From assembly GCF_008368715.1 (NCBI RefSeq), contig NZ_SMRS01000002.1, forward strand, positions 248,001 to 312,000: DNA of 64,000 nucleotides, written 5' to 3'. The notes under the pieces were generated by a model. That model saw only the letters and a program-made list of their open reading frames with translations. It made no database searches and was not told the origin of the DNA. Source of the DNA: Nitrincola tapanii (lineage in GTDB: Bacteria; Pseudomonadota; Gammaproteobacteria; Pseudomonadales; Balneatricaceae). Both the position numbers and the translations under genes were made by a program. Shown here piece by piece: positions 48,692 to 57,434 of the stretch; position 1 is the first letter of the stretch, and the number at the start of each line of letters is the position of its first letter.

Positions 48692-50548
48692 ATGAAAGTC
48701 TTCGCACGTTTGCTTTTATCCCTGCTGATTTTGAGCGTGTTTTTTTCGACTCAAGCTCACAGCAGTTTATTTGGCAGCTCGGCACGCCAAGATGGCCCCT
48801 TGCCGGTAGAAGAAGCGTTTAAGTTTGATGCCGAATTGAGTGAAGAGGGGGTTGTTAAGCTCTATTGGCAGATCAGTGAAGGCTATTATCTCTATCGAGA
48901 TCATCTGAAATGGCAGTTGCCGGATGAGCTGGTGTTGGTGGAAGCTTGGCGTCAAGCGGGTGTGGCAAAAGAGGACCCCTTATTCGGGCAGGTGGAAGTC
49001 TGGTATCAGTCTGCCGAGGCGGCTTTGTTAATCGGGCAAGCGGGTTCGGAGCAGGCCGACCTCAGCCTCAATGTGACCTATCAAGGCTGTTGGGAGGGAG
49101 GGATCTGTTACCCGCCGGTCACCGAAACCCTGGACCTACCCAATCTTCCTCTGGCTGCCGGATTAGACTGGCCTGCGAGCTGGCAACCGCCAGAAGCGAC
49201 CTCGGTTGAGTTGCAGAGAGCCCCTGGCGTTTCAGGTAGTGAGCATGATCGTTTTCGCAATCTTTTAGCGGGTGAGTCCTTGCTCTTTATCCTGGGGGCT
49301 TTTTTTCTCGCCGGTCTTGCTCTCTCCTTCACCCCTTGCGTATTTCCTATGATACCCATTCTGTCCAGTATCATTGCCGGACAAGAGGGACGAGTTTCCA
49401 CGGCACGGGCTTTGGGATTGTCCAGTGTTTATGTACTTGCCATGGCGCTGACCTATACCCTGGCGGGTGTTTTAGCGGGGCTCTTTGGGGCGAATCTTCA
49501 GGCCAGTTTTCAAAACCCTTGGATCATCTCGATCTTTAGCGGCCTGTTTGTGCTGTTAGCGCTGTCGATGTTTGGTTTTTATGAGCTGCAGTTGCCCAAC
49601 CGTTTACAAACCCTACTTAGCCAGAAGAGCCATCAACAGCAGGGTGGTCAGGTTTGGGGAGTCGCGATAATGGGCTTCCTCTCGGCACTGATCGTGGGCC
49701 CGTGTATGGCGGCACCTCTGGCCGGCGCACTTATCTATATTGGCCAAACCGGCGATCCTTTTCTCGGAGGGGCGGCACTCTTTGCGCTCTCGATCGGGAT
49801 GGGAGTTCCTTTGTTACTAGTCGGGACATCCGCCGGTAAATTACTGCCGCGCGCGGGTGCTTGGATGAAAGGCATTAAAGCCGGTTTTGGTGTGATGCTC
49901 TTGCTCTTAGCGGTGTGGATGCTAGATCGAATTGTGCCGGTGCAGATCACCATGCTGCTGACGGCGATCATTCTGATTATCACCGCTATCTATATGAATG
50001 CGCTCGAACGTTTAGATACAGCCAGTCATGGCATAACGCGCTTGTTGAAGGGGCTTGGGCTGATTCTTTTGGTCTATGGTATAGCGCTCTTACTGGGTGT
50101 TTTTTCAGGCGGACGCAGCTTGGTCTATCCATTGCAAGCTTGGGCCTCGGCATCCAGTCCAGGTTTTTCGACATCGAGCACCCCGGCGATGAGCTTTGTC
50201 CGTGTCACTGAGCGGCAGAGCCTAGAGGCCTTATTGGCGGATGCAAAAAAGCAAGCGCAGCCGGTGATGCTGGATTTTTATGCAGATTGGTGTGTGACCT
50301 GTGCGGAAATGGAAGAGATCACTTTTCGAGATGCCGCGGTGCAACAACGCCTGGATAGCTTTATGCGAATCAAAGTGGATGTCACGCGTAATGACGCGGA
50401 AGTTCGTGCACTGAATCGCCAATATCAGGTGTTTGGTCCGCCCGCTTTGGTTTTCTTTGACAGCCAGGGGCGTGAGCGGACAGAGTTCGCGGTACACGGT
50501 GTGATTGCCCCAGAACCTTTATTAGAGCAGATCGCTGAATTGCGTTGA
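48692..50548 (+). CDS. dsbD: Thiol:disulfide interchange protein DsbD
   Basis: Carries electrons from cytoplasmic thioredoxin to periplasmic DsbC, DsbG and CcmG. The three modules are visible. A signal peptide and periplasmic alpha domain carry C133 and C139 in GCWEGGICYPP. The membrane domain has its pair in FTPCVFPMIPI (~residue 217) and GPCMAAPLAG (~336). The C-terminal thioredoxin domain has CVTC near 533-536 in DFYADWCVTCAEMEE. 618 residues. The ATG at 48692 starts a good signal peptide; a TTG at 48677 has a stronger AAAGGAAAG site and would add five residues. A TATAAT at 48595-48600 may be its -10. Confidence 0.94.
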   Translation: MKVFARLLLSLLILSVFFSTQAHSSLFGSSARQDGPLPVEEAFKFDAELSEEGVVKLYWQISEGYYLYRDHLKWQLPDELVLVEAWRQAGVAKEDPLFGQVEVWYQSAEAALLIGQAGSEQADLSLNVTYQGCWEGGICYPPVTETLDLPNLPLAAGLDWPASWQPPEATSVELQRAPGVSGSEHDRFRNLLAGESLLFILGAFFLAGLALSFTPCVFPMIPILSSIIAGQEGRVSTARALGLSSVYVLAMALTYTLAGVLAGLFGANLQASFQNPWIISIFSGLFVLLALSMFGFYELQLPNRLQTLLSQKSHQQQGGQVWGVAIMGFLSALIVGPCMAAPLAGALIYIGQTGDPFLGGAALFALSIGMGVPLLLVGTSAGKLLPRAGAWMKGIKAGFGVMLLLLAVWMLDRIVPVQITMLLTAIILIITAIYMNALERLDTASHGITRLLKGLGLILLVYGIALLLGVFSGGRSLVYPLQAWASASSPGFSTSSTPAMSFVRVTERQSLEALLADAKKQAQPVMLDFYADWCVTCAEMEEITFRDAAVQQRLDSFMRIKVDVTRNDAEVRALNRQYQVFGPPALVFFDSQGRERTEFAVHGVIAPEPLLEQIAELR

Positions 50549-50614
50549 GTGCCTCTTTCAGCGCTTTCCGCTGGCAGGATTGGCAATTTTGACATGGTTT
50601 TCAAATCAAAATTT

Positions 50615-50634
50615 TCACGGCAATCATTGACGTG
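50615..50634. promoter_or_regulatory. Distal inverted repeat upstream of abiE, candidate antitoxin operator
   Basis: TCACG (50615-50619), ten bases, then ACGTG (50630-50634); the outer arms extend to TTTCACG/CGTGAAA. The same TCACG-N10-ACGTG pattern recurs 73 bases downstream. Confidence 0.5.
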
Positions 50635-50687
50635 AAATTAAAAATTAACAAACCAAAAAGTCCGAATTAGTTTGAAAAAGACTCCAA

Positions 50688-50707
50688 TCACGTCGACAAT
50701 AAACGTG
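50688..50707. promoter_or_regulatory. Proximal inverted repeat upstream of abiE, candidate antitoxin operator
   Basis: TCACG (50688-50692), ten bases, ACGTG (50703-50707). It is the second copy of the pattern, 35 bases before the abiEi start codon, in a region rich in A/T where the promoter should lie. Confidence 0.5.
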
Positions 50708-50742
50708 TATTTTGCTTTTTATAAACCAATGTAGGGCCAGCC

Positions 50743-51516
50743 ATGCTGAACACTGAAGCCAGACAGCAACTACAGAAACTGCTGCCGTTGGATATGATCG
50801 CCACCAAACCATGGCTGGAGACGCAAGGACTCAGCCTGCATTTTCTGGACAATGCGGTACGCAGCCAAACGCTGATCCCTGTCGTGGCCGGTGTTTACAC
50901 TCGACAAGAAGCGAGACTATCCTGGAAAGGAATCGTTGCCTCGTTGCAACGCATGGCCGATGTTCCTGTTCATGTCGGAGGCTTGACCGCGTTAGAGCTG
51001 GAAGGCCTTGGTCATTACCTGTCCAAAGGAAACACACCCAGGGTTCACCTCTATTCTGCTGAGATGCTGCCTAGATGGCTGGCTAGAATCGATGCGCCAG
51101 CACAATTCGAGTGGCATGGCACTCGTCGCCTTTGGCCCGAGACGCTAATGCAAGACAAGCAGTACCTAAGGCAAGATAGCTGGCAAGCATCACTCCCTCC
51201 ACTTGATTATTCCTGCCCAGAGAAAGCCATTTTAGAGCTCTTAGCTACAGTGCCCAATACCATCAGCTTTGAACATGCTGACCAGCTTATGCAGGGATTA
51301 CACAACCTCTCGCCACGTAAGCTGGACGTCTTACTGAAAGCCTGTTGCAGTATCAAAGTAAAGCGGCTTTTTCTCTGGCTGGCAGGAAGACATCAACACG
51401 CTTGGTTTAAGCACCTGACACCAGAACAGTATGCACTGGGTAGCGGGAAACGACTGATTGCTAAAGGCGGCAAACTAGAGCCAACCTGGCAAATAACAGT
51501 GCCTAAGGATATGTGA
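50743..51516 (+). CDS. abiEi: AbiEi-type antitoxin/transcriptional regulator
   Basis: A 257-residue protein matching the AbiEi group of type IV toxin-antitoxin systems: an N-terminal winged helix (QLQKLLPLDMIATKPWLETQGLSLHFLDNAVRS... VYTRQEARLSW) and a C-terminal domain with PVHVGGLTALELEGLGHYL and LDYSCPEKAILELLATVP. AbiEi proteins repress their own promoter and counter the AbiEii toxin without stable binding. Start ATG at 50743. The gene lies four bases before the toxin gene. Base composition is more A/T-rich and codon use less biased than in neighbours, as expected for an acquired cassette between dsbD and housekeeping genes. Confidence 0.85.
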   Translation: MLNTEARQQLQKLLPLDMIATKPWLETQGLSLHFLDNAVRSQTLIPVVAGVYTRQEARLSWKGIVASLQRMADVPVHVGGLTALELEGLGHYLSKGNTPRVHLYSAEMLPRWLARIDAPAQFEWHGTRRLWPETLMQDKQYLRQDSWQASLPPLDYSCPEKAILELLATVPNTISFEHADQLMQGLHNLSPRKLDVLLKACCSIKVKRLFLWLAGRHQHAWFKHLTPEQYALGSGKRLIAKGGKLEPTWQITVPKDM

Positions 51517-51520
51517 AAAC

Positions 51521-52435
51521 ATGAGCAGACAAAGCCACTACTTCCGACAAGTGCAGCTACTACTCAGGATTATTCCCTTTATTGCGCGGCACGACTGTTT
51601 CGCTCTCAAAGGTGGAACCGCTATTAATTTGTTCGTTCGTGACTTTCCTCGACTTTCGGTTGATATCGATTTGGTTTTTCTACCCATGATGGAACGGTAT
51701 GAAGCTCTACAGACCATCAAGAGCAACCTAGATACTCTAGCCTCCACGATCACGACTAACATTGACAATACTCGTGTTGTACGCGCCTTCCAGGATAAAT
51801 CAGATGCTCTGCGTTTATTAGTGGAGCGAGATAACGTCCAAATCAAAATTGAACTCTCTCCAGTATTACGTGGCACGGTTTATGCTCCTAAAGTCATGCA
51901 GGTAAGTGAAGCAGTCGAAGATGAGTTTGGCTTTGCCGAAATGGCTGTGGTGAGTTTTTCCGATTTATACGCGGGGAAAATCTGTGCGGCACTAGATCGT
52001 CAACACCCGAGAGATCTTTTCGATGTCAAGCAATTACTAGATAACGAGGGACTCACTGATGAGCTTCGCAAAGCTTTGTTGGTTTATATTATTAGCCACC
52101 CTCGTCCCATTGCCGAGCTACTCAGGCCAAACTTCAAGGATATTTCAGATGTTTACGAAGGGGAGTTTCGGAATATGGCCGATCAGGATATTCCCCAAGT
52201 AGAGCTCGAGGCTACTCGGGAACAGTTGGTGAGGCTCATAAATTCTTCTTTGACGCCTCAGGAGCGATCATTTTTACTATCTTTCAAAAATCTCACTCCC
52301 GATTGGTTTCTTTTGGATCTGTCAGGAGTCGACCAATTACCTGCTGTGCGTTGGAAACAGCAAAACCTGGCCAAAATGAACCCAGAGAAACATTCAGAAG
52401 CTTACCATCGGCTTCAACAAATATTGATGATATAA
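51521..52435 (+). CDS. abiEii: AbiEii/AbiGii-type nucleotidyltransferase toxin
   Basis: A 304-residue nucleotidyltransferase-fold toxin. The polymerase-beta-like signature is KGGTAINLFVRDFPRLSVDIDLVF: G31-G32-T33 and acidic residues D48 and D50. The later GKICAALDRQHPRDLFDVKQLL carries the conserved Lys and RD-x-x-D found in AbiEii and related MenT toxins. All catalytic positions that I can check are intact, so the toxin is probably active. Such toxins transfer nucleotides (in MenT, CMP/UMP to tRNA) and give abortive infection against phage. Start ATG at 51521; an AAGGAT site lies in the end of abiEi. Confidence 0.87.
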   Translation: MSRQSHYFRQVQLLLRIIPFIARHDCFALKGGTAINLFVRDFPRLSVDIDLVFLPMMERYEALQTIKSNLDTLASTITTNIDNTRVVRAFQDKSDALRLLVERDNVQIKIELSPVLRGTVYAPKVMQVSEAVEDEFGFAEMAVVSFSDLYAGKICAALDRQHPRDLFDVKQLLDNEGLTDELRKALLVYIISHPRPIAELLRPNFKDISDVYEGEFRNMADQDIPQVELEATREQLVRLINSSLTPQERSFLLSFKNLTPDWFLLDLSGVDQLPAVRWKQQNLAKMNPEKHSEAYHRLQQILMI

Positions 52436-52475
52436 AGCCCAACCCTACAAGGGACAGGGCTCTAACTTTATTTTC
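52436..52475 (+). terminator. Terminator of the abiE operon
   Basis: AGCCC (52436-52440) pairs with GGGCT (52457-52461), and inside it CCCT pairs with AGGG; the run CTAACTTTATTTTC follows. It begins at the base after the toxin stop codon. Confidence 0.65.
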
Positions 52476-52636
52476 GCTGCTCAATCCACCATAGCAGATC
52501 TGAAAGCTGCCAATGATCATCTTACGCTCAGACTCTCTGAGCAATAGCTCATACTGGCCTGATTGACTGAGCACTTGAGTACAAACTTCTTAACTAGACA
52601 TTAAATTTAAGTTTATGAGCGGATGCCGAGCACAGA

Positions 52637-53188
52637 TTAAAGGTTGCGCAGATAGTTGCGGCTGATATAACGAAAGGCATCTGTATCGGCCTGGCGTAAC
52701 CACTCAAAGGCCACCATCTCTCGACTCACCACCTGAATTCCGGCTTGGCGAAAGCGTTCGAGGGCGAGTGCTTTATCTTCAGGTCGGCGTGAGCTGATGC
52801 AATCCTCAACCACAAATACCTCACGTGCTTGCTGTTTAAGCTGCAACGCCGTCTGCAACACACAGACATGGGCTTCGGCGCCGATGATGACAAATTGATT
52901 GTATTGCTGGGCATTCAGCGCATTTCGTACCTCGCTTTCTGCCGCAGCAGAAAAATGGGTCTTGCTCAGAATACGTTCTGCCGGAATCAACTCCTGTAAG
53001 CTCTTGAGTGTGCTGCCTAATCCTTGTGGATACTGCTCGGTTGCCCAAACCGGAATATGCAGATGATTGGCTACTTCAATCAGCCAGCGACTGTGCTTCA
53101 GCAGGCGTTTGGGTTTATGCAGAGCCGGCATCAATTTTTCTTGTAGATCGATGACGAGCAAACAGGAGGTATCGGGATGAATCAACAT
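52637..53188 (-). CDS. Isochorismatase-family cysteine hydrolase
   Basis: A 183-residue isochorismatase-like hydrolase with the catalytic triad Asp, Lys, Cys: D14 in LLVIDLQEKLMPAL, K76 in ILSKTHFSA and C109 in IGAEAHVCVLQTALQL. It lacks an aryl-carrier domain. The closest group, from memory, is the YcaC-like hydrolases of unknown substrate; nicotinamidase is less likely because its metal ligands are not seen. The gene stands alone on the minus strand between the abiE operon and the FprA-like reductase. Confidence 0.85.
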   Translation of the reverse strand: MLIHPDTSCLLVIDLQEKLMPALHKPKRLLKHSRWLIEVANHLHIPVWATEQYPQGLGSTLKSLQELIPAERILSKTHFSAAAESEVRNALNAQQYNQFVIIGAEAHVCVLQTALQLKQQAREVFVVEDCISSRRPEDKALALERFRQAGIQVVSREMVAFEWLRQADTDAFRYISRNYLRNL

Positions 53189-53237
53189 AGTGAGGGGCCT
53201 TTATTTGGGTTTTAAATTATGAGTTATAGTTTCGACA

Positions 53238-54368
53238 TCAAGATGCGGGCGGGAGTTGGCTGAGCAGTTTGCGCGCTACTGCCATGGCATCGCTACGGTT
53301 GACCGGAATCACGCCCTGGGAGCCACGCTTGCACCAGCCAACACAGAAAATCCCCGGTGCAATTTCTCCTTCCTCATGGATAAAGTGTCCCTTCTCTTGA
53401 TCAAAAGGCAAGTCATCCAAAGGACGGCTTTGGTAGCCTATGGCTTTCACCAGGCTATGGATCGGTAATTCTAGAGTTTCACCACTGGGGATGGCACGTC
53501 CCTCTTTTAGATGGTTACGCATTAACGTCATGCTGGCTAAATGTCCCTGAGCATCGGCATGCAGGGCAAGGGGAGAAACTTGAAACATAAAGCGGATCAA
53601 GCAGCGTCCCGGTTCGGCCAGGTTTTGAGAGTAGAGTTTAAGTTGTTGCAGGACTTGCTGTTTTGAATGGGGTAGGAGACTTAGATCGATATTTTCTAGA
53701 TCACTGGCCCGCAGCGTGGGTAGGGCGGCGTCTAATTCACCTAACTCTTTTAACTCAGGCAAACTGAAACCGGCTTCAACCGGGCCGCGTCGACCGAGAA
53801 TCCAGATCTCTTGTAGTGCCTGTTGCAGAGCGTTGCGTTCAGCACGAATTGAGGGTTGGCTGATCGCCTCTTGCATCTCATCAGTGGTTTTACACAGGAC
53901 TCGGGCTAGATCTAAAGCCACGTTACCCTGGCCAATAATGGCTAAGCGTTTACCGAGTTTAGGGTGCAAGGCTGCTTGTTCGGGATGTTGATTGTACCAA
54001 GTGACTAACTCGGCAGAGCCATAAACCCCCGGCAGATGTTCACCCGGAATTTTCAGGGCTCGATCCTCGAGTGCGCCGGTGGCGATAAGAATCCAGGGGA
54101 ATTCGCTCTGTAAGGAGGCAAAACTGCGATCCACACCGATTTCACACTGGGTATGCAGGTGGATCTGAGGTTTTGCTAAGGTGCGGGTAAAGCTCTGCTT
54201 GATTTGGCGGGTGATGGCATGATCCGGTGCGACACCATATTCCACCAACCCAAAAGGCTGGGCTAGACGTTCAAAAATATGGATCTCTAGATCTGGGCGT
54301 TTACTTGAGAGAATCTCAGCGCTGAAGCAAGCAGCAGGGCCGCTGCCAATAATTGCAATCTTAAGCAT
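53238..54368 (-). CDS. Adrenodoxin-reductase-type ferredoxin-NADP reductase (FprA-like)
   Basis: FAD flavoprotein that passes electrons between NADPH and ferredoxin. N-terminal FAD motif IAIIGSGPAACFSAEIL, then FGLVEYGVAPDHAITRQIKQ, NADP motif IIGQGNVALDLARVL, ILGRRGPVEAGFSLPELKEL and the C-terminal VGWCKRGSQGVIPVNRSDA. About 376 residues, close to other bacterial and mitochondrial relatives but somewhat short of the ~450 of mycobacterial FprA. The ATG at 54368 is taken; a GTG two codons upstream is possible. The redox partner is not nearby. Confidence 0.88.
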   Translation of the reverse strand: MLKIAIIGSGPAACFSAEILSSKRPDLEIHIFERLAQPFGLVEYGVAPDHAITRQIKQSFTRTLAKPQIHLHTQCEIGVDRSFASLQSEFPWILIATGALEDRALKIPGEHLPGVYGSAELVTWYNQHPEQAALHPKLGKRLAIIGQGNVALDLARVLCKTTDEMQEAISQPSIRAERNALQQALQEIWILGRRGPVEAGFSLPELKELGELDAALPTLRASDLENIDLSLLPHSKQQVLQQLKLYSQNLAEPGRCLIRFMFQVSPLALHADAQGHLASMTLMRNHLKEGRAIPSGETLELPIHSLVKAIGYQSRPLDDLPFDQEKGHFIHEEGEIAPGIFCVGWCKRGSQGVIPVNRSDAMAVARKLLSQLPPAS

Positions 54369-54532
54369 GTTCACCGTCTCATTAAAATGCCTTGGCAGCT
54401 TAACACAGGGCAGAAATTTGAGAAGATTTCTGATGCAGGTCAGTGACCTAAAGGAATCTGATAGGCTGAAGTTTCCAAAATTAATGCTTTCGGGTAAGGT
54501 TACTTAAGGAACATCTAAAAGGATGCGTAATC

Positions 54533-55189
54533 ATGGATAAGCCCTCGCCTATGAAGCACTGGTTTTTGCGTAGTCTATTGAGTTTAGTTTGCCTCTCTCC
54601 CGTCTGGGCTTTCGCCGAACAGCCTGACTTTACTCTGATTCCTGCGACACCTGAGTTGTTGGAGAGCGTTAAACAAGGGGGGTATGTGCTCTTCTTGCGT
54701 CATGGTCCAACGGATGCGCGTCAGCCGGATCAGGTGCCTGTGGATCTTAATGACTGCGCAACACAACGCCCTTTAACTGAGGAGGGGCGAGAGTTGATGG
54801 TGCGCATCGGTCATTTTATTCGTCAGTTTGAGTTACCTCATGATGAGATTTACACCAGCCCTTTGTGCCGAGCGGTGGAGACCTCTCAACTGGTCTTCCC
54901 TCAGCATGAAATCACCCTAGATCCGAATCTGATCTATGTGGCGGCACTGACATCAGAAGAAAAAATCCCTATCGTTGCGCGGACTCAGGCTTTGCTCTCC
55001 CGACCCAGCACCCCCGGCTCTAACCGTATTGTTGTGGCGCATGGCCCCAATCTAGTGGAGGTGATGGAGTATTTTCCTGTTGAAGGTACGCTGGTGATTT
55101 TTCGCCCTGACCCGGAAAATGCGAGTTTTACCTATTTAGGCAGTGTTGAGCCCTCGCTCTGGCCTGTACTCCTCAAAACTAAGGATTAA
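54533..55189 (+). CDS. Exported histidine phosphatase (phosphoglycerate-mutase-like)
   Basis: A 218-residue protein with a signal peptide (KHWFLRSLLSLVCLSPVWAFA, cleavage near residue 28) and a histidine-phosphatase core: FLRHGPTDARQPD with phosphate-binding R56 and H57, YTSPLCRAVETSQLVFPQ and VVAHGPNLVEVMEYFP with the second His. It acts in the periplasm; the substrate is unknown. It lies five bases upstream of the GGDEF/EAL gene and so may act with that sensor. Start ATG 54533 with AAGGA; an internal ATG at 54551 is an alternative. Confidence 0.85.
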   Translation: MDKPSPMKHWFLRSLLSLVCLSPVWAFAEQPDFTLIPATPELLESVKQGGYVLFLRHGPTDARQPDQVPVDLNDCATQRPLTEEGRELMVRIGHFIRQFELPHDEIYTSPLCRAVETSQLVFPQHEITLDPNLIYVAALTSEEKIPIVARTQALLSRPSTPGSNRIVVAHGPNLVEVMEYFPVEGTLVIFRPDPENASFTYLGSVEPSLWPVLLKTKD

Positions 55190-55194
55190 CTTGC

Positions 55195-57366
55195 ATGCGT
55201 GCAGCGCGCACCGTTCTGTTTATGTTCTTTATGCCCGCGCTACTGATGTTGGTAGCGGCGGCCTTGGTCGGTTATTTTTCGCTGACCAGTTTACGTGCTG
55301 AATACCAGCGCTTGAGCGAAACCCAGGTGCTGGATATGGCCACCCTGCAGCGTGCTGTGGAATTTAATGGTGAAATTGCACAGCTGCAAAATCGTGTCAG
55401 TTCGACCTTAACCGGAGCACGTCAACGCACCTTGAGCGACATTCAGCTTTATCGTATGCACAGCCAGCTGGTGAATGAGTTGGCGGTGTTGCAAGTGAGA
55501 GTGGATGAGTTGGCCAGCGAAGCTTTGTTGCTTGAGGTTAACCACAACTCTGCACGGGGTTTGCAGCAAGAGTTTTCCAGCTTCCGTAATCTGGTGATCA
55601 TGGCCACTGAGATCGCCGCGATTGATGCCGACACAGCCGATGAATACTTTGTCCGCGCCCAACAAAATTTTGTCGATTTTTCTATCTTCTCCAACCGGAT
55701 TGTTAATTTATTGACTGAGCGAGCTTACCATCGCCATCAAGAAGATTTCGCCAGCCATGAATCCCTCTTCTCGCAGATTCTATTTTTCAGTGTGATGGCA
55801 ATTTTGATTATTTCCGCGCTTGCGATGTTTTTAGGGGAGTACATCAGCCGTCGCATGCTCGATATCGCGGACGCTTTAAGTGCTTTGGCACGTTATCAAC
55901 AAGGAGATCTGGTTTTACCGAAAATGGCGGCCTTGCAGCAGCATTCCAAGGGCGAATTGGGCCGTATTGCCGGGGCTTTATTGGGTTTTCGTGATGCCAT
56001 TGCGCGACGGATTCAGGCGGAAGAGGAGAATCATCGTTTGCTTTATTTTGATCTCCTCACCGGATTGCCGAATCGGCGTATGCTGGCAGAGAAGCTACGC
56101 CATGCCATTGCCGTCTGTGAACGTAATCGCAATCGCAGTGCCTTGCTCTGGATCGATGTGGATCGTTTTAAGTTGCTAAATGATACACGTGGTCATCAGG
56201 CCGGTGATGACTTCTTAAAAACCTTGAGTGAACGTTTGCGTTTTTTAGGCTTTAGTGATGAATCTCTGGCGCGTGTGGATGGTGATGAGTTCACCATCTT
56301 GTTGGAGTCCTTGAGTGATTCGCCAGTGATGGCAGCACGTATCGCACGCGCGCAGGCACAGAAGATTAGCGCCAGTTTAAATCGTGAGTATCGTATAGCT
56401 GGGCATTCACATTATTTGAGTGTGTCGATTGGGATCGTGATGTTCTCAGGCTTAGATGAAGAGCCTGATCAGTTGATGAAACATGCTGAGATTGCTAAAT
56501 ACCAAGCCAAAGCCCGCGGCCAAGGCAGCATCTGTTTCTTTGATCCGCAATTACAGACAGAGCTTGAGCGTCGTGCCGATTTAGAGAATGAGTTGCGCCA
56601 AGCGACGGAAAAACAGCAGTTGCGTCTTTTTTATCAACTGCAGTTGGATTCAAAAGGGCAGGCTGTCGGAGCCGAAGCCTTGTTGCGCTGGTTACACCCT
56701 AAGCGAGGCCTGGTTTCACCTGCAGACTTTATCCCGCTGGCGGAAGAGTCTGGCTTGATTCTGCCTATGGGCTATTGGGTGATGAGTGAAGCCTGTCGCC
56801 AATTAAAAACTTGGCAAGCACAGGCGGAGACGGCTGATCTGACCCTCTCGGTCAACGTCAGTGCGCGTCAGTTCCAGCAAGAGGATTTTGCCGATCAAGT
56901 GATCGGTTTGATCAGTGCCCATGCGATTCGCCCAACCGGTTTAAAATTGGAGCTGACGGAGTCCGCCGTGTTGGAGGATGTGGAAGCGGCGATTGAAAAA
57001 ATGCATCGTGTGCGTGCGCTGGGGGTGCGTTTTTCCATGGATGATTTTGGCACAGGTTATTCTTCACTGCAGTATCTAAAACGTCTGCCGTTGGATCAGA
57101 TTAAGATTGATCAATCCTTTGTGCGTGATCTGGGAGAAGATGAAGAAGATGATGCGATCATTCGCACGATTATTGCCATGAGCCAGGCGATGTCTTTGCA
57201 AGTGATTGCTGAGGGCGTTGAAACAGAAGCTCAGCGTGCCTGTTTGGAAAGTTATGGCTGTCACCTCTACCAAGGCTATCTGTTTAGTAAGCCCCTACCG
57301 ATTGAAGAGTGTGAAGGCTTGTTTAAACGTTTTGCGCCTTGGCGAGAAACGGTACGTTCAGCCTAA
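55195..57366 (+). CDS. Membrane GGDEF/EAL protein, degenerate GGDEF and intact EAL
   Basis: A 723-residue sensor: membrane helix 1 (residues ~8-28), a helical periplasmic domain (~30-195), helix 2 (~198-218), a HAMP-like linker, a GGDEF domain (~285-455) and an EAL domain (~465-715). The GGDEF site reads DGDEF (about residue 361), so cyclase activity is doubtful. The EAL site looks complete: EALLRWLHP, VNVSARQF, LELTESAV, DDFGTGYSSLQYLKRLP, KID and EGVE. It is therefore probably a c-di-GMP phosphodiesterase, perhaps GTP-activated. It forms an operon with the phosphatase gene upstream; the HDOD gene follows after 68 bases. Confidence 0.9.
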   Translation: MRAARTVLFMFFMPALLMLVAAALVGYFSLTSLRAEYQRLSETQVLDMATLQRAVEFNGEIAQLQNRVSSTLTGARQRTLSDIQLYRMHSQLVNELAVLQVRVDELASEALLLEVNHNSARGLQQEFSSFRNLVIMATEIAAIDADTADEYFVRAQQNFVDFSIFSNRIVNLLTERAYHRHQEDFASHESLFSQILFFSVMAILIISALAMFLGEYISRRMLDIADALSALARYQQGDLVLPKMAALQQHSKGELGRIAGALLGFRDAIARRIQAEEENHRLLYFDLLTGLPNRRMLAEKLRHAIAVCERNRNRSALLWIDVDRFKLLNDTRGHQAGDDFLKTLSERLRFLGFSDESLARVDGDEFTILLESLSDSPVMAARIARAQAQKISASLNREYRIAGHSHYLSVSIGIVMFSGLDEEPDQLMKHAEIAKYQAKARGQGSICFFDPQLQTELERRADLENELRQATEKQQLRLFYQLQLDSKGQAVGAEALLRWLHPKRGLVSPADFIPLAEESGLILPMGYWVMSEACRQLKTWQAQAETADLTLSVNVSARQFQQEDFADQVIGLISAHAIRPTGLKLELTESAVLEDVEAAIEKMHRVRALGVRFSMDDFGTGYSSLQYLKRLPLDQIKIDQSFVRDLGEDEEDDAIIRTIIAMSQAMSLQVIAEGVETEAQRACLESYGCHLYQGYLFSKPLPIEECEGLFKRFAPWRETVRSA

Positions 57367-57434
57367 ACTCTATTCGATGCCATTCACTGTCTGTTCCATA
57401 TTTAATCTCAAATTCGATCTCCAGGGTGCCCTCT

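Noticed and set aside
50549-50600. A CAGCG-CTTTC-CGCTG hairpin after dsbD as a terminator
   Set aside because: The stem is only five base pairs and no T-run follows directly; too weak to list.
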